The notes under the pieces were generated by a model, which saw only the letters and a list, made by a program, of their open reading frames with translations, did no database searches and was not told the DNA's origin. A stretch of DNA of 7,068 bases from Marinagarivorans sp. UBA5868 (GTDB lineage Bacteria; Pseudomonadota; Gammaproteobacteria; Pseudomonadales; Cellvibrionaceae), in the NCBI GenBank assembly GCA_002432095.1, contig DJFQ01000046.1, forward strand, positions 1,886 through 8,953, written 5' to 3'. This document shows, one piece after another, positions 1 through 5,093 of this stretch. The translations under genes and the position numbers were made by a program. Positions within the stretch are counted from its first letter, which is position 1. Each line of letters starts with the position of its first letter.

Positions 1-389
1 CTGCTTTGCTGGCCCAGTCGGTAAGCGGCATCAAGATGCCGAGCGACTGAGCCCTGTTGCTGCTTTTTTGCGGTCAGCAGCTCCTCCTTCTCGCTGCTCA
101 GCTGCTTCAAATGGCTTTGTTTTTCGTCGAGTTGCTTGCGCAGCTCCTGCACTTTCCGGCTCAGCTCGCCAATTTTGGTTTCCGAGCTCTGCAGATCACT
201 CATCAGCTCTTGCCGATTGGATTTGACCTTATTCAACTCATCTTTCAGCTGTTCGATAGTCGCGCGCAGTTCCTTCAGGCGCGCTTGGCGCTCCTCCTCC
301 GTCATCGTCTGGGCGGAAACATTCATACAGATGAGGCCGAGTAACAGTGCGGTGCACAGACTCCTCCCCGTGGATGCAAAGTTAATCAT
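1..389 (-). CDS. envC: Murein hydrolase activator EnvC, N-terminal part (runs off the left edge)
   Basis: The first 129 codons of a minus-strand gene are visible; its stop lies outside the window. The protein opens with a Sec signal peptide: Arg9, a hydrophobic core at about residues 11-22, and a likely signal peptidase I site after Val-Ser-Ala26. From about residue 30 it is a long charged heptad coiled coil rich in Glu, Lys, Gln and Leu, ending in a HLDAAYRLGQ segment. This is the layout of EnvC, a periplasmic protein whose coiled coil docks on FtsEX at the septum and whose C-terminal degenerate LytM domain activates AmiA/AmiB amidases. The LytM part is not in view, so the call rests on the signal peptide, the coiled coil and the position after gpmI, as in E. 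coli and Pseudomonas. The ATG at 387-389 has a strong Shine-Dalgarno AGGAGGA (minus strand, 400-406). Another periplasmic coiled-coil peptidase of the M23 family is the main alternative. Confidence 0.85.
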   Translation of the reverse strand, partial: MINFASTGRSLCTALLLGLICMNVSAQTMTEEERQARLKELRATIEQLKDELNKVKSNRQELMSDLQSSETKIGELSRKVQELRKQLDEKQSHLKQLSSEKEELLTAKKQQQGSVARHLDAAYRLGQQS

Positions 390-399
390 GGTTGCCTGT

Positions 400-406
400 T
401 CCTCCT
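400..406 (-). promoter_or_regulatory. Strong ribosome binding site of envC
   Basis: The minus strand reads AGGAGGA, ending about 10 bases before the envC ATG. It is the strongest Shine-Dalgarno match in the window and settles the start of a gene whose end is not visible. Confidence 0.75.
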
Positions 407-480
407 GCGACTTACGCGACGCCTGGGCGTGCGTGTTTCTTATATTCGGAAATGAGACTCGGTGATTGGGGTTCTATGAG

Positions 481-520
481 ACCCGGCGCTCGCAGGTCTG
501 TTCTGACGGCGGCGCCGGGT
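481..520 (-). terminator. GC-rich hairpin after gpmI (attenuating terminator or RNA processing/stability hairpin)
   Basis: There is a perfect 9-base inverted repeat, ACCCGGCGC (481-489) and GCGCCGGGT (512-520), with a 22-base loop. One G-T pair and one A-T pair extend it to 479-522. It begins four bases past the gpmI stop codon. No T-run follows it on the minus strand, so it is not a classical intrinsic terminator. A partial terminator or a 3'-end stabilising hairpin between gpmI and envC fits better. Confidence 0.45.
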
Positions 521-524
521 TTAA

Positions 525-2072
525 TCAGTGTAGTTCAAGCAGGCACTTACCGGTCATGGCCACAGGCTGGGAAACACCCATCAGCATGAGCATGGTCGGA
601 GCTATATCCGCAAGACTACCGCCTTCAACGAATTGGACGTTCCGTGGGCCGGCGTAAACCAAGGGGACAGGAAGGGTTGTGTGCTGGGTATGCGCTTGGC
701 CGGATGCATCGTCGAACATCTGTTCGACGTTACCGTGGTCCGCGGTGATCAACACGTCGCCGCCTGACTTCTCCGCCGCGGCGAGAACTTTGGCAAGGCA
801 TTCATCCACTGCCTCCACCGCTTTTACCGCTGCTGCGAACACACCTGTGTGGCCCACTTGATCGCAGTTGGCATAGTTGCAGATGATGGTGTCGAAGCGG
901 CCGCTTTCAATAGCCTCCACCAGTTTATCGGTCACTTCCGGCGCGCTCATTTCCGGCTGCATATCGTAGGTCGCGACTTTGGGTGAGGGAATCAGAATGC
1001 GATCTTCGCCGGGGAAAGTGTCCTCCTGGCCGCCGCTGAAGAAAAACGTCACATGAGCATATTTTTCCGTTTCGGCAATACGCAGTTGCGTCATACCTTT
1101 CTTAGAAACCACTTCGCCAAAGGTATCGCTCAGATCCTCCGGTGGATAGGCGCAACTGGCGTTAAGCCCGGCTTCGTATTCAGTGGTCATCACAAAATCT
1201 GCCAGGTTTGGTACGCGTTTGCGCGGAAAGCCGTCAAAGCTGTCCGTAACAAAAGCGTGGGAAATCTGCCGCGCGCGATCCGGGCGGAAGTTCATAAAGA
1301 TCACGCTGTCGCCGTCCTGAATGGTTACTGGCGCAGCGCCATCCGCGTGAATGCTAGTAGCTTTGACAAATTCGTCGTCCTCTCCGCGTTCATAGGCTGC
1401 GAGTAGCCCGTCAACCGCGCTGGTCGCACTGTATTGGGACGTGCCGTCGACGAATAATTCGAACGCCGCCTGCTGACGATCCCAGCGTTTGTCCCGGTCG
1501 AGCGCAAAAAAGCGCCCGATGATCGAAGCGAAACATCCGGTGCCCAACTGATCGAGCATGGCCTGCGCTTTCTTTAATGAAGCTTCTGCACTGCGCGGGG
1601 GAGTATCGCGACCGTCAAGCATCGCGTGAAGGTAAAGTTTTTTTGCCCCCCGTTCCGCAGCCAACTTCAGCATGGCGAGAATATGATCCTCATGGCTGTG
1701 TACGCCGCCGGGCGACAAGAGTCCTAACACGTGTACCGCTTTATCGTTTTTGACCGCTTTGTCGATGGCGTTTAGGTAAACCGGATTGGTAAAAAACACA
1801 CCATCGCTGATGGCTTTGTTGATGCGGGTGAAGCTCTGATACACCACACGGCCGGCGCCAAGAGTCATATGCCCGACTTCGGAATTGCCCATTTGTCCTT
1901 CCGGCAAACCCACAGCCATACCAGAAGTGTGAATGAGTGTTTTGGGAGAGCTCTGCCAAAGCTTCTGCCAAACCGGCGCATTAGCCTGAGCGATGGCGTT
2001 GTATTGGTTAGTATCGGAATGGCCGAAGCCATCAAGGATCAAAAGGATGACGGGTTTTTTCGGGGCTGCCAT
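525..2072 (-). CDS. gpmI: 2,3-bisphosphoglycerate-independent phosphoglycerate mutase
   Basis: This cytosolic glycolytic and gluconeogenic enzyme interconverts 3- and 2-phosphoglycerate through a phosphoserine intermediate. At 515 residues it has the usual family length. It shows the alkaline-phosphatase-fold metal sites and the inserted transferase domain: Asp14 (LILDGFG), nucleophile Ser64 in MGNSEVGH, His125 (SPGGVHSH), the DGRD loop at 153-156, the NFRPDRARQ substrate loop, Asp404 and His408 (CDQVGHTG), Asp445-His446 (TADHGNVE) and His464 in HTTLPVP. All expected catalytic and metal residues are present; the enzyme normally needs Mn2+. The start ATG has a modest AAAGG ribosome binding site about six bases upstream and puts Asp14 at the normal distance. 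It is transcribed away from the yibN-grxC-secB operon and towards envC, the same arrangement as in E. coli relatives. A small oddity is Cys403 just before the Asp404 ligand, where I recall Gly or Pro in homologues. Confidence 0.98.
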   Translation of the reverse strand: MAAPKKPVILLILDGFGHSDTNQYNAIAQANAPVWQKLWQSSPKTLIHTSGMAVGLPEGQMGNSEVGHMTLGAGRVVYQSFTRINKAISDGVFFTNPVYLNAIDKAVKNDKAVHVLGLLSPGGVHSHEDHILAMLKLAAERGAKKLYLHAMLDGRDTPPRSAEASLKKAQAMLDQLGTGCFASIIGRFFALDRDKRWDRQQAAFELFVDGTSQYSATSAVDGLLAAYERGEDDEFVKATSIHADGAAPVTIQDGDSVIFMNFRPDRARQISHAFVTDSFDGFPRKRVPNLADFVMTTEYEAGLNASCAYPPEDLSDTFGEVVSKKGMTQLRIAETEKYAHVTFFFSGGQEDTFPGEDRILIPSPKVATYDMQPEMSAPEVTDKLVEAIESGRFDTIICNYANCDQVGHTGVFAAAVKAVEAVDECLAKVLAAAEKSGGDVLITADHGNVEQMFDDASGQAHTQHTTLPVPLVYAGPRNVQFVEGGSLADIAPTMLMLMGVSQPVAMTGKCLLELH

Positions 2073-2179
2073 AAATAACCTTTGACTGCGGAAACGAAGC
2101 GGTGAAGAAACAGACGGGAGGTCTGCGCGGAATGCGGCCTATTCTAGCGGCATTTGCCTGTGGTTGCCGAGCTTCAGCG

Positions 2180-2198
2180 GCTCCTGCGTGGCGGGAGC
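2180..2198. repeat. Inverted repeat in the divergent promoter region
   Basis: Two 8-base arms, 2180-2187 and 2191-2198, pair with a single G-T mismatch around a 3-base GTG loop. The repeat lies where the -35 region and spacer would be if TATACT at 2206-2211 is the -10 box. That would suit a repressor site or a cruciform. No T-run follows it on the plus strand. Confidence 0.4.
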
Positions 2199-2258
2199 TT
2201 TCATGTATACTTGGCCGCCCTTCCGCCGCCGCGCCCTGCGGCCGTGGTATCAGAGAAC

Positions 2259-2264
2259 GAGAGG
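2259..2264 (+). promoter_or_regulatory. Ribosome binding site that decides the GTG start of yibN
   Basis: GAGAGG lies five bases upstream of GTG at 2270. It argues against the longer in-frame reading that begins with ATG codons further upstream. That extension would add about 56 low-complexity residues before the membrane helix. Confidence 0.55.
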
Positions 2265-2269
2265 TTAGT

Positions 2270-2680
2270 GTGAGTTGGTTGGATTTTGTCGTGGAGCAGT
2301 GGATTTTAGTTGCCATTCTCACTGCGCTGGTTGTTGCTTTTCTCGTCTTGGAATCCCGCAAAGGCGGCTCCACGATTTCCCATCATCAGGCCACTCGCCT
2401 ACTCAATGGCGGTCAGGCTGTTTTAGTGGATCTGCGCGATAGCAAGGAATTCAAGACGGGTCATATTGTCGATGCCATTAATATTCCCTACGCAAGCCTG
2501 GCAACTAAGCTAGACGACCTTGAAAAACACAAGAGTAAACAGATCATAGTGGTTGACAAAATGGGTCAGCACGCCGGCTCTGCTGGCAAGATCCTGCGCG
2601 ACAAAGGTTTTCAAGTCGTGCGTATGCAGGGCGGCATGATGGAGTGGACGCAACAAAACCTTCCATTGGTAAAGGCCTGA
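2270..2680 (+). CDS. yibN: Membrane-anchored rhodanese-fold protein, YibN-like, without cysteine
   Basis: The 136-residue protein has one N-terminal transmembrane helix at about residues 11-27, then a cytosolic rhodanese domain. Visible rhodanese marks are VLVDLRDSKEFKTGHI (51-66, the CH2A-type motif), INIPY (70-74), and a C-terminal GGMMEW turn. The active-site loop is altered: where CxxGxR is expected it reads DKMGQH (96-101), so the sulfur-carrying cysteine is replaced by Asp96. The protein has no cysteine at all, so sulfurtransferase activity is unlikely. The family role is poorly known. The frame stays open upstream to about 2102, but GTG at 2270 was chosen because GAGAGG (2259-2264) sits five bases before it and the protein then matches YibN in length and N-terminus. 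It is first in an operon with grxC and secB, the order also found in E. coli. Confidence 0.92.
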   Translation: MSWLDFVVEQWILVAILTALVVAFLVLESRKGGSTISHHQATRLLNGGQAVLVDLRDSKEFKTGHIVDAINIPYASLATKLDDLEKHKSKQIIVVDKMGQHAGSAGKILRDKGFQVVRMQGGMMEWTQQNLPLVKA

Positions 2681-2704
2681 TTTGGCATGACCGGTAAAAG
2701 CCCT

Positions 2705-2989
2705 ATGACCGTCACAATTTATACGCGCAAATTTTGTTCGTATTGCGTGCATGCAAAGAATCTCTTCGACCGGCTTGGGGTCTCCTACCAGGAGATCTCG
2801 CTGGATCGTGATCCCGAGGCCCTGCAGAAAATGTGTGAGATGAGTGGCCGTCGTTCGGTGCCGCAGATCTGGATCGGTGAAACCCATGTAGGTGGCTGTG
2901 ACGATCTTTACGCCCTACATCGCACCGGGCAGCTTCAGCAACTTTTGGGCGCGGCACCTCCCGGCAGTGAAGGGTCGCGCCCGGCTTGA
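2705..2989 (+). CDS. grxC: Glutaredoxin 3 (GrxC) with a CSYC active site
   Basis: This small cytosolic thiol-disulfide oxidoreductase is reduced by glutathione. From ATG 2705 it has 94 residues, slightly longer than the 83 of E. coli Grx3 because of a polar tail, GAAPPGSEGSRPA. The thioredoxin fold shows the active site Cys11-Ser-Tyr-Cys14 (usual form CPYC), the cis-proline loop Ser-Val-Pro53-Gln-Ile, and the glutathione-binding GGCDDL (63-68) with the extra Cys65 known from E. coli Grx3. Cys44 is a further cysteine. An in-frame ATG at 2687 would add MTGKSP and lies only six bases after the yibN stop. I preferred 2705 because MTVTIYTRKFC matches the family N-terminus. Neither start has a strong ribosome binding site, which suggests translational coupling to yibN. 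A monothiol glutaredoxin is excluded by Cys14. Confidence 0.95.
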   Translation: MTVTIYTRKFCSYCVHAKNLFDRLGVSYQEISLDRDPEALQKMCEMSGRRSVPQIWIGETHVGGCDDLYALHRTGQLQQLLGAAPPGSEGSRPA

Positions 2990-3092
2990 ATTTCCCACCC
3001 CAGCCCCCAAATCTGCTCGACCATAAAAGTGCTTGGGCGTGCGAACGTGAGCGCACCAGGCAATTCACCGCAACTTCACAGAAGGCAATTTC
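2990..3092 (+). other. grxC-secB spacer
   Basis: This 103-base gap has no terminator-like hairpin with a T-run and no credible gene. CATAAA at 3022-3027 is a weak -10 candidate without a good -35 box, so secB could have a minor promoter of its own. A 5-base inverted repeat, GTGCG (3039-3043) and CGCAC (3052-3056), is too short to interpret. GAAGG (3081-3085), seven bases before the secB ATG, is its ribosome binding site. Confidence 0.35.
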
Positions 3093-3590
3093 ATGGCAGA
3101 CGATGACAACAACCCGCAGGGTGACGCCGCCCAGGGCCACTTTGCTTTGCAACGTATTTACTTAAAAGACCTTTCTTTTGAATCCCCGCTGGGCGTGGAA
3201 GCCTTCAAACAGAACTGGCAGCCCAAGATCAATCAGGATCTTAATACCAATGTAAACAAGCTGGAAAACGATCAGTACGAAGTTGTCCTCAAGTTGACCG
3301 TGAGCGCGGTTATCGACAATAAAACCGTGTTCTTGGTGGAAGTGCAGCAGGCCGGCCTGTTTCTGATCCGCCAGATGGAGCCGCGGCAAATGGCGCAGCT
3401 TTTTAATACTGTCTGCCCGCAGATTCTGTTCCCGTATGCACGCGAGGTCGTTGACAGTTGTGTGGTAAAAGGCAGCTTCCCCGCTCTTGCTCTGCCCCCC
3501 ATTAATTTCGATGCGCTTTTCCTGCGCGCCCTTCAGCAAGCGCAAGCCGCGCAGACCGAAAAAGACACGAGTCAGGCCGTCACCAACTGA
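3093..3590 (+). CDS. secB: Protein-export chaperone SecB
   Basis: SecB is a cytosolic tetramer that holds precursors unfolded and hands them to SecA for Sec export. At 165 residues it is about ten longer than the 155-residue E. coli protein, mainly through an Asp/Asn-rich N-terminus and a polar tail. Diagnostic segments are RIYLKDLSFESP (21-32), WQPKINQDLNT, EVQQAGLF, CPQILFPYARE and FPALALPPINFDALF. The SecA-contact positions known in E. coli (Asp20, Glu24, Leu75, Glu77) correspond here to Asp26, Glu30, Leu80 and Glu82, all conserved. The ATG has GAAGG seven bases upstream. It is the last gene of the yibN-grxC-secB cluster and is followed at once by an intrinsic terminator. SecB is essentially a proteobacterial protein, which supports the organism call. 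Confidence 0.98.
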   Translation: MADDDNNPQGDAAQGHFALQRIYLKDLSFESPLGVEAFKQNWQPKINQDLNTNVNKLENDQYEVVLKLTVSAVIDNKTVFLVEVQQAGLFLIRQMEPRQMAQLFNTVCPQILFPYAREVVDSCVVKGSFPALALPPINFDALFLRALQQAQAAQTEKDTSQAVTN

Positions 3591-3599
3591 CACCTTATC

Positions 3600-3632
3600 C
3601 ACTGCGCACGTGTGTGCGCAGTGTTGGCTTTT
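3600..3632 (+). terminator. Intrinsic terminator after secB
   Basis: A perfect 10-base stem, CACTGCGCAC (3600-3609) and GTGCGCAGTG (3614-3623), closes a 4-base GTGT loop. TTGGCTTTT follows it. It starts nine bases past the secB stop codon and should end the yibN-grxC-secB transcript. The interrupted T-run makes it moderate rather than very strong. Confidence 0.8.
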
Positions 3633-3753
3633 CGGTTCATCCTGCCATTCAGTTCTATACTTAGGTCTTCTCTGCCCGCACAGGTCGTTATAGCGCGTGG
3701 CTATCGACATTTACCGTGTCACTGCACCCACTATTTCTGTCTGGTAAACACCA
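3633..3753 (+). promoter_or_regulatory. Upstream region of the kinase-like gene with a possible promoter
   Basis: This spacer lies between the secB terminator and the next plus-strand gene, so it should hold that gene's own promoter. The best -10-like box is TATACT at 3656-3661. The region 16-18 bases upstream (around TTCGGTTCAT) has only a weak -35 resemblance. The ribosome binding site is also weak (GGTAA, 3743-3747). Low expression is plausible. Confidence 0.35.
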
Positions 3754-5088
3754 ATGGCTGAACAGATGGCTGACGATATCCAGCAGTCGATACTCGAACA
3801 CCACACCCGCCTCATTCGCAACGCGGTCATCGTTCTGTTCATCGTTCTTCTGGTATTTGTTGCCAAGGGAATTTGGGTCGGCTCGGTGATGCGAGTCGGT
3901 ATCTTCATGTTCGCCATGTTTGCCTTGGCGCTGGCGTATTACTACAACCGCAACGGGGGCTCTAGCGTTGCTCTGGTATTGATTTTTACCAGCTTCTGGG
4001 CATGTGTTGTGACTGGCGTGCTGACGGTGGGCGGAACGGAATCCATACCATCCGCGTGGTTCCCGATTTTGGTTACGCTTGCCGGCCTCCTCGGCGGACG
4101 CCGCCATTGTGTGTTTTGGCTGGTGATGAGTGGAATAACAGTATTGATTTTTTGGTTGATGGATTTTATCGGTGTCGATCTGACTCCGTTGGTGCAGCAG
4201 GAAAATCAGACGATTCAGATGCGCATGCACTTGTTGGCGCAGTTGTCGGTGGTGGGCACCATGGTGCTGTCGTTTGTCAGCATGAGGCGGCGCTATGAAG
4301 GCCAGTTGGTAGAACAGGTGGAAAACATGTCGCGCGAGGTGCAAAAACGCCGCCGGGCGGAAGAGGCAGCGGTGGCCTCCAATCACGCCAAAACCCTGTT
4401 TCTGGCCAATATGAGCCATGAAATTCGCACCCCACTGAATAGCATCATCGGTTTTTCCTCACGCTTGATGAAACGTCAGAGCTTCGCGGATCCCAAAGAT
4501 GCGGATGCCATCGAATGTGTTCACCGCAATGGCAAGGGCTTGTTGTACTTGGTCAATGAACTTCTGGAATTGGCCAGCATTGAAGCGAATCATCTGCAGT
4601 ACACCGCCAAGGCGTTTTCTGCGGACAATCTGATTCACGAGTGCCTTGCGTCGGTGGAGCCGGTAGCGCGGAGTTTCGGCCTCCGCCTGGATTATAAATG
4701 TGTGGATGATGCGGAGCTGCGGGCGGATAGGACACGTTTACATCAAGTGCTGGCGAGCCTGATGTATTTCGGCATCCGCCAGACGCGCGAGGGTGGCATC
4801 GAATTGGCCTTGTCACGCGTTGTGCGAGAGGGCGTTCCCGGCCTTCAGATATGCGTAGCAGATACCAGTCCGGGCATCGCTGAAGACCAGTTGGCGGGTC
4901 TCTTCGAAACGCACTATCAGCTGGTACTCAACAGTAATCGCGATTTACCTATATCCGCGCTGACGCTGGCGCTCGCCGCAAAACTGGTAGAAATGCACGG
5001 CGGCGAGATCAAAGCCCAAAGCACATTAGGACACGGCACTCGGTTTTTGATCTGGTTGCCGCTGGAACCGTCTATTCCGCAGATGTGA
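3754..5088 (+). CDS. Six-helix membrane histidine-kinase-like protein with a degenerate ATP-binding domain
   Basis: I do not recognise a named gene. The 444-residue protein has about six hydrophobic segments (roughly 24-37, 48-64, 70-92, 101-113, 119-140, 160-176) with very short loops, so no periplasmic sensor domain. A charged coiled linker (about 178-212) follows, then a well-kept HisKA helix pair: FLANMSHEIRTPLNSIIGFS with phospho-acceptor His222 and the HExxT residues Glu223 and Thr226. The second helix is LLYLVNELLELASIEAN. The catalytic domain keeps the family outline but not its ATP residues. In the N-box both asparagines are lost (Ser335, Phe339). G1 reads DTSPGI (370-375) for DTGIGI. 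The G2 GTGLGL reads SALTL (401-405). Only Asp370 and the G3-like GHGT (426-429) survive. Ordinary autophosphorylation is therefore doubtful; phosphatase, phosphotransfer or scaffold roles are inferences. There is no receiver domain. Its stop is five bases from that of convergent ntrC. ATG 3766 is an alternative start. Confidence 0.9.
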   Translation: MAEQMADDIQQSILEHHTRLIRNAVIVLFIVLLVFVAKGIWVGSVMRVGIFMFAMFALALAYYYNRNGGSSVALVLIFTSFWACVVTGVLTVGGTESIPSAWFPILVTLAGLLGGRRHCVFWLVMSGITVLIFWLMDFIGVDLTPLVQQENQTIQMRMHLLAQLSVVGTMVLSFVSMRRRYEGQLVEQVENMSREVQKRRRAEEAAVASNHAKTLFLANMSHEIRTPLNSIIGFSSRLMKRQSFADPKDADAIECVHRNGKGLLYLVNELLELASIEANHLQYTAKAFSADNLIHECLASVEPVARSFGLRLDYKCVDDAELRADRTRLHQVLASLMYFGIRQTREGGIELALSRVVREGVPGLQICVADTSPGIAEDQLAGLFETHYQLVLNSNRDLPISALTLALAAKLVEMHGGEIKAQSTLGHGTRFLIWLPLEPSIPQM

Positions 5089-5093
5089 TGCCA

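Larger units (their letters stand above)
390..524. other. gpmI-envC intergenic gap
   Basis: This 135-base stretch has no credible gene. It holds the envC ribosome binding site, the hairpin at 479-522, a small palindrome ACGCC-TG-GGCGT (419-430), and a minus-strand TATAAG (444-439) that could be a -10 box for envC. No good -35 box stands upstream of that TATAAG, so a separate envC promoter is only a possibility. The gap is long enough for one, and envC may also be read from gpmI. Confidence 0.4.
2073..2269. promoter_or_regulatory. Divergent promoter region between gpmI and the yibN operon
   Basis: These 197 bases must carry promoters in both directions. The best -10-like boxes are TATACT at 2206-2211 (plus, towards yibN) and TAGAAT at 2146-2141 (minus, towards gpmI). 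Neither has a convincing -35 box at 16-18 bases, so both are tentative. Two inverted repeats flank the plus-strand box: GCTCCTGC-GTG-GCGGGAGC (2180-2198, one G-T pair) just upstream, and GGCCGC (2213-2218) with GCGGCC (2238-2243) just downstream. The open frame upstream of the yibN start is not supported as coding. Confidence 0.4.

Noticed and set aside
419..430. Palindrome ACGCC-TG-GGCGT upstream of envC as an operator
   Set aside because: Five-base arms with a 2-base gap are easily found by chance in GC-rich DNA, and no second copy was seen.
57..465. Two plus-strand open frames (95 and 109 codons) opposite envC
   Set aside because: They are Leu/Gln/Phe- or Ser-rich mirrors of the envC coiled coil in the other strand; the minus-strand reading has a signal peptide and a strong ribosome binding site.
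2102..2269. N-terminal extension of yibN from an upstream ATG
   Set aside because: The extra residues are Arg-, Cys- and Pro-rich, overlap the divergent promoter region and GC-rich repeats, and are absent from YibN-type proteins. GTG 2270 has its own ribosome binding site.
2712..3152. 146-codon minus-strand frame across grxC and the secB start
   Set aside because: It is antisense to two well-identified genes, with no recognisable motif and no ribosome binding site.
3688..4419. A 243-codon open frame on the minus strand opposite the kinase-like gene
   Set aside because: Its product is a His-, Gln- and Asn-rich, low-complexity string with no family signature, and it lies fully antisense to a clear transmembrane and HisKA coding region. 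It is a codon-bias shadow.
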